DNA of 37,034 nt, taken from the NCBI RefSeq assembly GCF_913057115.1, contig NZ_CAJXNN010000035.1, forward strand, positions 1-37,034. Reading direction: 5' to 3'. The DNA is from an uncultured Roseovarius sp. Lineage in GTDB: Bacteria; Pseudomonadota; Alphaproteobacteria; Rhodobacterales; Rhodobacteraceae. This document shows positions 1-6,992 of this stretch, piece by piece (within the stretch, counting starts at the first letter, position 1; each line of letters starts with the position of its first letter). The position numbers were made by a program, and so were the translations under genes. A model generated the notes under the pieces. It worked only from the letters and a program-made list of their open reading frames with translations, was not told the DNA's origin and ran no database searches.

Positions 1-2
1 GC

Positions 3-644
3 GCGCCTCAGCGACCCGTCGTGGCAGTGGTTGGCGGGGCCAAGGTCTCGACCAAGCTGGACCTGCTGGGCAACCTCGTCGAAAAAGTCGACCAATTGGT
101 AATCGGCGGCGGCATGGCCAATACCTTCCTTGCCGCCCAAGGCCTGAACGTCGGCAAATCGCTCTGCGAACACGACATGGCCGACACCGCGCGCGCCATC
201 ATGGCCAAGGCCGGGGCCTCGGGCTGTGAACTCCTGCTGCCCGCCGATGTGGTGGTGGCGCGCGAATTCGCCGCCGGGGCCGAAAACGAAACCGTCCCGG
301 CGCATGCCTGCCCCGAAGATGCAATGATCCTCGATGCAGGCCCACTGGCCGTGGCGCGCATCACCGCCGCCTTGGACAAGGCCAAAACGCTGATCTGGAA
401 CGGCCCGCTGGGGGCCTTTGAAATCGCCCCCTTCGATGCGGCCACCAATGCCGCCGCCCTCCATGCCGCAAAACTCAGCAAAGAGGGCAAGCTGATCTCG
501 GTTGCCGGCGGCGGCGATACCGTGGCCGCTCTCAACAAATCGGGCGCGGCGGGCGATTTCACCTACATCTCCACCGCTGGCGGCGCCTTCCTTGAATGGA
601 TGGAAGGCAAAGACCTGCCGGGTGTGGCGGCACTGAAAGCCTGA
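3..644 (+). CDS. pgk: Phosphoglycerate kinase, C-terminal part (5' end outside window)
   Basis: Glycolytic/gluconeogenic enzyme that interconverts 1,3-bisphosphoglycerate + ADP and 3-phosphoglycerate + ATP in the cytoplasm. The window enters the gene in frame; the start codon lies upstream. About 213 residues are present, roughly half of a normal Pgk of about 395, covering the hinge and the nucleotide-binding C-terminal domain. Visible signatures are [12 protein letters not shown] at the beginning, the WNGPLGAFE segment and the GGGDT loop near the end that contacts ATP phosphates. The stop at 642-644 is followed by a double hairpin. The class I aldolase gene follows on the same strand after about 250 bases, so two steps of lower glycolysis are neighbours. 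The GTG at 21 is an internal codon, not the start. Identification is secure. Confidence 0.97.
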   Translation, partial: APQRPVVAVVGGAKVSTKLDLLGNLVEKVDQLVIGGGMANTFLAAQGLNVGKSLCEHDMADTARAIMAKAGASGCELLLPADVVVAREFAAGAENETVPAHACPEDAMILDAGPLAVARITAALDKAKTLIWNGPLGAFEIAPFDAATNAAALHAAKLSKEGKLISVAGGGDTVAALNKSGAAGDFTYISTAGGAFLEWMEGKDLPGVAALKA

Positions 645-668
645 AGCAAGGGCGGTTTTTAGAGCCCA

Positions 669-720
669 TCCGATTTCTTCAAAAAAGAAATCGGACCGAA
701 ATCTTTTGAAGATTTCGGTC
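669..720. repeat. Two abutting hairpins downstream of pgk
   Basis: Two strong inverted repeats lie back to back. The first has 11-bp arms TCCGATTTCTT / AAGAAATCGGA (669-695) around a 5-nt loop. The second has 12-bp arms GACCGAAATCTT / AAGATTTCGGTC (694-720) around TTG, and overlaps the first by two bases. There is no T-run after either, so this is not a textbook intrinsic terminator, although it may still end or stabilise the pgk transcript. It resembles the palindrome array at 32964-33058, where each palindrome is centred on TTCGAA. Confidence 0.75.
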
Positions 721-896
721 TGCAGTCAGGTCCAATCGTCTCGCCCCAAGCGCCGCAAACGCTGTACCCTTCGGCAAATCGACCAAGACCCGCCCCTGTT
801 AGCGCGACCAGAATTGCAACGCCCGCCCCCCTCGCCTAGAAGCGGGCCAACCGGTGCGCCCTGCACTCAATTTATTCCGAATTCAGAGGTCAGATC

Positions 897-1790
897 ATGT
901 CGAACGAACGTCAGGCAGAACAGCTACGCAGTGGCAAAGGCTTTATCGCGGCCCTCGATCAATCGGGTGGCTCCACGCCCAAAGCCCTGCGCCTCTACGG
1001 GATCGAGGAAAGCGCCTATAGCTCCGATGCCGAGATGTTCGATCTGGTCCACGCCATGCGTACCCGCATCGCCCAAGCCCCGGCTTTTAATGGCGACAAG
1101 GTAGTCGGCGCGATCCTGTTCGAGATGACCATGGACCGCGAAATGGGCGGCAAACCCACCGCGCAATTCATGTGGGAAGATCGCGGCGTCATCCCCTTCC
1201 TCAAGGTCGATAAGGGGCTAGCCGAAGAAGACATGGGCGTGCAGATGATGAAACCCATGCCCGAGCTTGACGCGCTGCTGGAACGTGCCGTGAAGGCCGG
1301 CATTTTCGGCACCAAGATGCGCTCGGTCATCAATGCCGCCAATGCCGATGGAATCAAGGCCGTGGTGGCGCAACAATTCGAAGTGGGCAAGCAAATCCTC
1401 GGCCATGGCCTCGTGCCGATCATCGAACCCGAGGTGACCATCTCAATCTCGGACAAGGCCGAGGCCGAAGAGATCCTGCTGGCCGAGATCAAGGCACAAT
1501 TGGACGCGCTGCCGGACGACCAACAGGTCATGCTCAAGCTGACCCTTCCGGAAACCGCCAATCTCTACAAACCGCTGGTCGACCATCCCCGCGTGATGCG
1601 CGTGGTGGCTCTTTCGGGCGGCTACTCGCGCGAGGAGGCGAACACCCGCCTGTCGCAAAATACCGGCATGATCGCCAGCTTTAGCCGCGCCCTGACCGAA
1701 GGGCTTTCGGCACAGCAATCCGATGATGAATTCAACGCGACTATCGCCGCCTCGATCGACAGCATCTATCAAGCCTCTGTCGCGGGCTAA
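897..1790 (+). CDS. fda: Fructose-bisphosphate aldolase class I
   Basis: Cleaves fructose-1,6-bisphosphate to dihydroxyacetone phosphate and glyceraldehyde-3-phosphate by a metal-independent Schiff-base mechanism. The 297-residue product matches the compact bacterial class I family (about 295 residues) rather than the longer animal type. Family signatures are [17 protein letters not shown] at residues 16-32, [16 protein letters not shown] around 90-105, and MLKLTLPE, whose Lys214 is the likely Schiff-base lysine. C-terminal SGGYSRE forms part of the phosphate site. The ATG at 897 is preceded by AGAGG at suitable spacing. It stands alone between pgk and the amine cluster; a G/C-rich folded segment follows at 1865-1906. 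Assignment is secure; the catalytic lysine is assigned by position. Confidence 0.95.
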   Translation: MSNERQAEQLRSGKGFIAALDQSGGSTPKALRLYGIEESAYSSDAEMFDLVHAMRTRIAQAPAFNGDKVVGAILFEMTMDREMGGKPTAQFMWEDRGVIPFLKVDKGLAEEDMGVQMMKPMPELDALLERAVKAGIFGTKMRSVINAANADGIKAVVAQQFEVGKQILGHGLVPIIEPEVTISISDKAEAEEILLAEIKAQLDALPDDQQVMLKLTLPETANLYKPLVDHPRVMRVVALSGGYSREEANTRLSQNTGMIASFSRALTEGLSAQQSDDEFNATIAASIDSIYQASVAG

Positions 1791-1864
1791 GCGCGCTCAT
1801 CGGTCCCTGTCGCGCCCTCTTCGCGCGGAGGGCCGTGAGGCCCGATAAGCGTCCGTTTTTGGGA

Positions 1865-1906
1865 CTGGGGGCCTTGCCCCCGCCGCCCTTCGGGCGCCTC
1901 CCCCAG
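1865..1906 (+). terminator. G/C-rich fold-back after the aldolase gene
   Basis: CTGGGGG (1865-1871) can pair with CCCCCAG (1900-1906), enclosing GCCC-TTC-GGGC (1885-1895). Alternatively GGGGGC-CTT-GCCCCC (1867-1881) forms a tight local hairpin. No clear T-run follows, so a termination role is inferred from position only. Confidence 0.4.
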
Positions 1907-1929
1907 GGTGTATTGGCCAAGAAAAAACC

Positions 1930-1968
1930 ACCGACGCTATACCGACAAAACACCGACGTTATACCGAC
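1930..1968. promoter_or_regulatory. Four ACCGAC half-sites at 11-bp spacing
   Basis: ACCGAC begins at 1930, 1941, 1952 and 1963, exactly 11 bases apart, so all copies face about the same side of the helix. The block can also be read as a 19-bp unit repeated with period 22 (1929-1947 and 1951-1969, one C/T difference). It lies about 100 bases upstream of the first gene of the amine cluster and 18 bases before the TTTGATCAAA palindrome. The likely role is binding of an oligomeric or OmpR-like regulator; its identity is unknown. Confidence 0.6.
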
Positions 1969-1985
1969 GCGGTATTTTCGGGTGA

Positions 1986-2003
1986 ATATTTTGATCAAAT
2001 TAT
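1986..2003. promoter_or_regulatory. 18-bp palindromic operator candidate, copy 1
   Basis: ATATTTTGATCAAATTAT is an inverted repeat with one mismatched pair; its centre is the palindrome TTTGATCAAA. A near-identical site lies at 3419-3436, before the next gene of the cluster. Placement 62 bases upstream of the ATG at 2065 fits an operator. The regulator is not encoded in an obvious way nearby. Confidence 0.65.
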
Positions 2004-2064
2004 GGTGGCATTGTTTGTTCCAAGCGATTAGCCTGACGCCTGAAAAGGCGCAAGGATCGCTCCA

Positions 2065-3381
2065 ATGGACCTGTCAAATCACCCCACCTTCCGCGTCGCG
2101 GCCTGCGACCTCAATGGCCAGATGCGCGGCAAGCGCGTGCCGAGTGACTATGCGGAAAAGCTGGAAAGAGGTGCCGTGCGCATGCCGCTTTCCGCGCTCA
2201 ATGTGGATATTTTCGGGGCCGACATCGACGGCTCACCCCTGGTGTTCGAGACGGGCGATGCCGATGGCATCCTGCGCCCAACGGACCGTGGCGTGGTTCC
2301 CATGCCCTGGCTCGATGGAGCGCCCCCTTTGGTGCCCATGACCATGTATCATGAGAACGGCATGCCATTCGACGGCGATAGCCGCCATGCCCTTGAAAAC
2401 ACTTTGAATAAATATGCTGAGCGCGGGTGGAAGGTTGTCGCTGCGACCGAGCTTGAATTCACACTGGTCGATGACAGCGGCGATGCCTTGGCCCCGGTCA
2501 AGGATCCACGCACTGGCCGCCCTCTGGACGCGCCCGACATCCTGTCGATCGCGCAACTCGACGCCTTCGATGATTTCCTCAATGCCCTCTACGACGGCTG
2601 CGCCGCCATGGGAATCGCCGCGCAAACCGCCACTTGCGAGTCCGGCGTCGGCCAGTTCGAGGTGACCCTCAACCACCAAGACGCCCTGCGCGCCGCTGAT
2701 GACACATGGCTCTTCAAAGCATTGATCAAGGGCCTCGCGAGGAAACACGGCTTCGCGGCCACCTTCATGGCCAAACCCTTCGCCGAAGATGCCGGCAACG
2801 GCATGCATCTGCATTTTTCCGTACTGGATGAGGCCGGCCGGAATGTCTTCGACAATGGTGGCGACGAAGGCTCTGACCTCCTGCGCTCAGCCGTTGCGGG
2901 ATGCTTGTCCGCGATGCCCGACAGTACACTGATTTTCGCTCCCCACGCAGGTAGTTACGCGCGGCTTGTTCCCGGCGCTCATGCCCCCACCGGGGCCAGT
3001 TGGGCCTACGAAAACCGCACCGCCTCGATCCGCATCCCCGGCGGCTCTCCCCTTGCTCGTCGCATCGAGCATCGCGTTGCCGGCGGTGACATCAATCCCT
3101 ACCTCATTTTTGCAGGCATCCTTGGCGCGGCCTTGATGGGTGTCGAGGATAAGATGACCCCCCCTGACCCGATTTCTGGAAATGCCTACGATCACGACCT
3201 GCCGCAGCTGGCGACCGATTGGGGAACGGCCATTGACCGTTTCGAGGCAAGTCAACTTATGCCCCGCATCTTCCCGGAAAACTTGATCCGCAATCTCGTC
3301 ATGACCAAGCGACAAGAGCTTCGCTTGCTCGCCACGAGGCCAGAAGACACATATTGGCGCGTCTACCTCGATTCCGTTTGA
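2065..3381 (+). CDS. Glutamine synthetase-family gamma-glutamyl ligase (first copy)
   Basis: Member of the glutamine synthetase superfamily, probably an ATP-dependent ligase joining the gamma-carboxyl of glutamate to an amine. Of 438 residues, about 1-100 resemble the GS beta-grasp region and the rest the catalytic domain. Visible active-site segments are ATELEFTLVD, CESGVGQFEVTL, the ATFMAKPF loop, GNGMHLHFSV (metal/ATP histidines), WAYENRTASIRIP and the late ERH/INPYL region. The neighbouring amidotransferase, second GS-like gene and amine oxidase argue for gamma-glutamyl-polyamine or related amine breakdown as in the Puu route, not for ammonia assimilation by GlnA. The ATG at 2065 is followed by a normal GS-like N-terminus. 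It is only distantly similar to the second copy at 4126, suggesting different substrates or a heteromeric partner. The substrate is unknown. Confidence 0.85.
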   Translation: MDLSNHPTFRVAACDLNGQMRGKRVPSDYAEKLERGAVRMPLSALNVDIFGADIDGSPLVFETGDADGILRPTDRGVVPMPWLDGAPPLVPMTMYHENGMPFDGDSRHALENTLNKYAERGWKVVAATELEFTLVDDSGDALAPVKDPRTGRPLDAPDILSIAQLDAFDDFLNALYDGCAAMGIAAQTATCESGVGQFEVTLNHQDALRAADDTWLFKALIKGLARKHGFAATFMAKPFAEDAGNGMHLHFSVLDEAGRNVFDNGGDEGSDLLRSAVAGCLSAMPDSTLIFAPHAGSYARLVPGAHAPTGASWAYENRTASIRIPGGSPLARRIEHRVAGGDINPYLIFAGILGAALMGVEDKMTPPDPISGNAYDHDLPQLATDWGTAIDRFEASQLMPRIFPENLIRNLVMTKRQELRLLATRPEDTYWRVYLDSV

Positions 3382-3418
3382 TCACGGGCTTGTCGTCAGC
3401 GCCAACCTCAGGTACTTT

Positions 3419-3436
3419 AAAATTTGATCAAATTAT
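3419..3436. promoter_or_regulatory. 18-bp palindromic operator candidate, copy 2
   Basis: AAAATTTGATCAAATTAT contains the perfect 14-bp palindrome AATTTGATCAAATT, with one mismatch in the 18-bp form. It shares GATCAAATTAT and the whole centre with the copy at 1986-2003. It ends 9 bases before the ATG of the amidotransferase at 3446, so a bound protein could block an internal promoter or translation start region. Confidence 0.65.
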
Positions 3437-3445
3437 GAGTTCACC

Positions 3446-4123
3446 ATGAAGATCGGCATATTGCAAACCGGCCACGCGCCCGACATCGTCCAAGACGAAC
3501 TGGGCGATTACGACGCGATGTTTGCACGGCTTCTCGACGGTCACGGCTTCGCCTTTCGAACATGGAATGTGGTGGATCAAGACTACCCTATCGCACCGTC
3601 CGATGCGGACGGCTGGCTGATCACTGGCTCAAAGCATGGCGCATACGAGGATCATCCTTGGATCGCCCCCCTCGAATCCTTCATTCGCGACGTCTACGCT
3701 GATGGACGCCCCCTCGTTGGCGTCTGCTTCGGCCATCAGATCATCGCGCAGGCCCTTGGTGGCAAAGTCGAGAAATTCAAAGGGGGCTGGGCCGTGGGCC
3801 ACACCACATACGACATGGAGGGCAAAGAGCTCGACATCAACGCTTGGCATCAGGATCAGGTGGTTGCCCTGCCGCCCGACGCCAAGGTCATCGGCTCGAA
3901 CGATTTTTGCGCCAATGCAGCGCTACTCTACGGCAACCGCGCCTACACCATTCAACCCCACCCTGAATTCACTTCCCGGATGGTCGAACTATTGATTGCT
4001 CACCGAGGCCCCGGCGTGGTTCCCGATGCCCAACTGGCAGAGGCCCGGGCACACCTTGCCACAACGACGGCCAATGATACCATCGCCAGGCGCATAGCCG
4101 AATTCTTCAAACAGGAGCGCTGA
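3446..4123 (+). CDS. Class I glutamine amidotransferase-like hydrolase
   Basis: Stand-alone class I (triad) amidotransferase of 225 residues. The nucleophile elbow GVCFGHQ places Cys94, and PHPEF supplies His172 and Glu174, so the triad is complete. It resembles GuaA-type domains acting without a synthetase domain. In gamma-glutamylation pathways such a protein can hydrolyse the gamma-glutamyl bond of the oxidised product to release glutamate, the PuuD role, although PuuD itself belongs to a different branch (peptidase C26). The stop lies two bases before the ATG of the second GS-like gene, indicating one transcript. The role is inferred from context; the fold assignment is firm. Confidence 0.85.
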   Translation: MKIGILQTGHAPDIVQDELGDYDAMFARLLDGHGFAFRTWNVVDQDYPIAPSDADGWLITGSKHGAYEDHPWIAPLESFIRDVYADGRPLVGVCFGHQIIAQALGGKVEKFKGGWAVGHTTYDMEGKELDINAWHQDQVVALPPDAKVIGSNDFCANAALLYGNRAYTIQPHPEFTSRMVELLIAHRGPGVVPDAQLAEARAHLATTTANDTIARRIAEFFKQER

Positions 4124-4125
4124 TC

Positions 4126-5484
4126 ATGGCCGACTGGAAAGACACCCTGCCTGAGGCGGCGCAAGGTTATCTCGAAGGCCGCCGCCTTGACGAGGTGGAA
4201 TGCATCATTGCCGATTTGCCCGGCATCGCCCGGGGCAAGGCCGTGCCAGCCTCGAAATTCGCCCGCCAACAATACTTCCACCTGCCGGACTCGATCTTTT
4301 ACCAAACGATCACCGGCGATTGGGGCGAAGCCGCAGGCGAAGAAGGGTTCATCGAACGCGACATGATCCTGCGCCCGGATATGTCAACCACCACGGCCGC
4401 GCCTTGGACAGGGGACTGGACCCTCCAAGTGATCCACGACGCCTTCGACCGCGAGGGCGAGCCTATCCCCTTCGCCCCCCGCAACGTGCTCAAGCGCGTC
4501 GTCGACCTCTATCACCAACGTGGCCTCAAACCGGTGGTCGCGCCAGAAATGGAGTTCTTCCTCGTGGCCCGCAACCTCGACCCCGCGCATGAGATCGAAC
4601 CAATGATGGGCCGCTCGGGCCGCCCCGCCGCGGCGCGACAGGCCTATTCCATGACCGCTGTCGATGAATTCGGCCCGGTGATCGACGACATATACGACTT
4701 TGCCGAGGCCCAAGGGTTTGAGATTGATGGCATCACTCAAGAAGGCGGCGCCGGACAACTGGAAATCAACCTGCGCCACGGCGACCCGGTAAAACTCGCC
4801 GACGAGGTATTCTATTTCAAACGCCTGATCCGCGAAGCAGCACTGAAACACGATTGCTTCGCTACATTCATGGCCAAACCGATCGAGGATGAGCCCGGAA
4901 GCTCCATGCATATCCATCATTCGCTTCTGGATATGGACACCGGCGAGAACATCTTTTCAGGTCCGCAGGGCGGCGAAACAAATGCCTTTTATCACTTCAT
5001 CGGGGGGCTGCAAAAACACCTGCCCGATGCCATCGCTATCTTCGCGCCCTACGTCAATTCCTATCGTCGCTACGTCAAGGATCACGCAGCCCCCATCAAC
5101 CTCGCCTGGGCAAGCGACAACCGCACCACCGGCATCCGCGTGCCCCTCGCCTCACCCAAGGCCCGGCGTGTCGAAAACCGGCTGGCGGGTATGGATTGCA
5201 ACCCCTACCTCGGCATCGCGGCCAGCCTCGCCTGCGGGCTCTTGGGGCTGCAAAACGAAACCCAGCCCGATCCCGAATTCAAAGGCGACGCCTACGAGGG
5301 CGAGGCCGATATCCCCCGCGTTCTGGGGTCGGCACTTGAACTTTTCGACAACGCCGAAGACCTGCACGCCATTCTCGGCCCTGATTTCGCCCGCGTCTAC
5401 TCCATCGTCAAACGCGCTGAATACGACGAATTCCTGCAAGTCATCAGCCCGTGGGAGCGTGAACATCTGCTGCTCAACGTGTGA
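4126..5484 (+). CDS. Glutamine synthetase-family gamma-glutamyl ligase (second copy, PuuA-like)
   Basis: Second GS-superfamily ligase of the cluster, 452 residues, close in length to gamma-glutamylputrescine synthetases. N-terminal LPGIARGKAVPASKF is typical of the PuuA/GlnT branch. Catalytic segments visible are VAPEMEFFLV, TQEGGAGQLEINL, ATFMAKP, SSMHIHHSLLD, WASDNRTTGIRVP and ENRLAGMDCNPYL. The predicted reaction is ATP + glutamate + amine to a gamma-glutamyl amide, activating the amine for the FAD oxidase that follows. It starts two bases after the amidotransferase stop. A hairpin with a short T-run follows at 5535-5570 before the oxidase, so the two may be only partly co-transcribed. The substrate (putrescine, another polyamine or a monoamine) cannot be read from sequence. 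Confidence 0.87.
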   Translation: MADWKDTLPEAAQGYLEGRRLDEVECIIADLPGIARGKAVPASKFARQQYFHLPDSIFYQTITGDWGEAAGEEGFIERDMILRPDMSTTTAAPWTGDWTLQVIHDAFDREGEPIPFAPRNVLKRVVDLYHQRGLKPVVAPEMEFFLVARNLDPAHEIEPMMGRSGRPAAARQAYSMTAVDEFGPVIDDIYDFAEAQGFEIDGITQEGGAGQLEINLRHGDPVKLADEVFYFKRLIREAALKHDCFATFMAKPIEDEPGSSMHIHHSLLDMDTGENIFSGPQGGETNAFYHFIGGLQKHLPDAIAIFAPYVNSYRRYVKDHAAPINLAWASDNRTTGIRVPLASPKARRVENRLAGMDCNPYLGIAASLACGLLGLQNETQPDPEFKGDAYEGEADIPRVLGSALELFDNAEDLHAILGPDFARVYSIVKRAEYDEFLQVISPWEREHLLLNV

Positions 5485-5534
5485 CCAAATGCAGAAGTCC
5501 CTGTCCTTCTTCTGTTTCCAAATATCCCGGGGGA

Positions 5535-5570
5535 ATCGCGCACCGCGCGATGGGGGCAGCGCCCCCTTTT
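5535..5570 (+). terminator. Tandem hairpins with short T-run inside the amine cluster
   Basis: ATCGCGC-ACC-GCGCGAT (5535-5551) is immediately followed by GGGGGC-AGC-GCCCCC (5552-5566) and TTTT. This looks like an intrinsic terminator or attenuator between the second GS-like gene and the oxidase. It may lower expression of the downstream genes. Confidence 0.6.
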
Positions 5571-5589
5571 CGACGCCACAGGTCACCCC

Positions 5590-6891
5590 ATGAACCTGCT
5601 TTTTTCAAACGACCGCCGGGGCGAATATCCGCAAAGCTGGTACGCGGCCACGGCCAACTCACTGCCACCATTCGACCAGCTACGGGGCGAGGTCCGCGCC
5701 GATGTCTGTATCGTTGGGGCCGGCTATACCGGCCTCTCGGCAGCGCTGCATCTGGCCGAACGCGGCTTTGACGTCGTGCTGCTGGAAGCGCACCGCGTGG
5801 GCTTCGGGGCCTCGGGGCGTAACGGCGGACAACTCGGCTCGGGTCAGCGGATGGATCAGGAAGGGTTGGAGAAACTGGTTGGGCGAGAGGATGCCGCGAA
5901 ACTCTGGGATTTGGCCGAAGACGCCAAGGCCCTCACGAAGTCCCTGATCAGCAAGCATAAGATCGACTGCCAACTCAAGCCTGGCGTGGCCCATATGTGC
6001 TTCACCAGAAAAGAGGTGGCCGAGGAACACGCCTACGCCGACCATCTGGCCGATCGCTACGGATATACCGCGCTCGAAAAGCTGGATCACGACGCGGCCC
6101 GGGCGCTTTGCCCCTCGCCGCAGTACAAGGGCGGGACGTTGGACATGACAGCGGCGCATCTGCACCCGCTCAACTACGCTCTCGGACTGGCCCGCGCGGC
6201 ACAAGCCGCCGGGGTTCGGATTTTTGAAAACTCATGGGTCAGCGACATCACCAAGGGCAGCCCCGCCACCCTGCAATGCGACCAGGGAAAGGTGCAAGCC
6301 GATCATGTGATCCTCGCCTGCAATGGTTATCTCGGCAGGCTTGATGCCAAGGTGTCCGCCCGCGTTATGCCAATCAACAATTTCATCGCCGCCACTGAAC
6401 CCTTGGGGGATGAGGCAACGCGCGTCCTGACCCAAGACGTAGCCGTGGCGGACACGAAATTCGTCGTGAATTACTTCCGCCTCAGCCACGACAACCGCCT
6501 GCTCTTTGGCGGGGGCGAAAGCTATGGATACCGCTTCCCCGATATCGACGCCACGGTGCGCAAACCCATGGCGCAGATCTTTCCGCACCTCAAGGACGTG
6601 CGGTTCGATTATACTTGGGGCGGCACGCTGGCGATCACCATGAAGCGTATGCCCTACCTTGCGCGACTCGCGCCAAACATGCTTTCAGCCTCGGGCTATT
6701 CCGGTCACGGCGTCGGCACCGCCACCCATGCGGGCAAACTCATGGCCGACGCCATCGCAGGAGAGGCCAGCGGCTTCGACGTATTGTCGCGCGTGCCAAC
6801 TCCACGTTTCCCCGGCGGGCATGTCTTACGCAACCCGCTCCTGGCCCTCGCCATGACATGGTACGCCACCCGAGACCGGCTGGGCCTGTGA
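5590..6891 (+). CDS. FAD-dependent amine oxidase of the DAO family (PuuB-like)
   Basis: A 433-residue flavoprotein with an N-terminal dinucleotide-binding fold: VCIVGAGYTGLSAALHLAERG at about residues 38-58, then the GFGASGRNGGQLGSG segment common to PuuB/OrdL-type oxidases. The C-terminal SGYSGHGVGTATHAGKLMA completes the FAD site. In the Puu pathway this enzyme oxidises the gamma-glutamylated amine to an aldehyde with release of ammonia and hydrogen peroxide. The two GS-like ligases directly upstream supply a plausible substrate. No aldehyde dehydrogenase is present in the window, so that step must be encoded elsewhere. The ATG is preceded by only a weak ribosome-binding site. Family is sure, exact substrate is not. 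Confidence 0.87.
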   Translation: MNLLFSNDRRGEYPQSWYAATANSLPPFDQLRGEVRADVCIVGAGYTGLSAALHLAERGFDVVLLEAHRVGFGASGRNGGQLGSGQRMDQEGLEKLVGREDAAKLWDLAEDAKALTKSLISKHKIDCQLKPGVAHMCFTRKEVAEEHAYADHLADRYGYTALEKLDHDAARALCPSPQYKGGTLDMTAAHLHPLNYALGLARAAQAAGVRIFENSWVSDITKGSPATLQCDQGKVQADHVILACNGYLGRLDAKVSARVMPINNFIAATEPLGDEATRVLTQDVAVADTKFVVNYFRLSHDNRLLFGGGESYGYRFPDIDATVRKPMAQIFPHLKDVRFDYTWGGTLAITMKRMPYLARLAPNMLSASGYSGHGVGTATHAGKLMADAIAGEASGFDVLSRVPTPRFPGGHVLRNPLLALAMTWYATRDRLGL

Positions 6892-6956
6892 TCTAAAAAC
6901 CGCGCGTGCGCCTCTGTTGCGAAAATTTCACTTGGGGTGAGTCGCTCTTTGTTTTA

Positions 6957-6986
6957 GGTTTTCCGAAACTGCACTTCAGGAAAACC
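6957..6986 (+). promoter_or_regulatory. Stem-loop just before the aminotransferase start codon
   Basis: GGTTTTCC (6957-6964) pairs with GGAAAACC (6979-6986), and GAA/TTC extends the stem inside with one bulged A. The right arm lies six bases before the ATG at 6993 and covers the only purine-rich stretch that could serve as ribosome-binding site, so it may control translation. Confidence 0.5.
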
Positions 6987-6992
6987 GAAGCC

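Noticed and set aside
1835..2341. Plus-strand frame spanning the regulatory region before the first GS-like gene
   Set aside because: It runs through hairpins, iterons and the operator and then out of frame into the GS-like gene.
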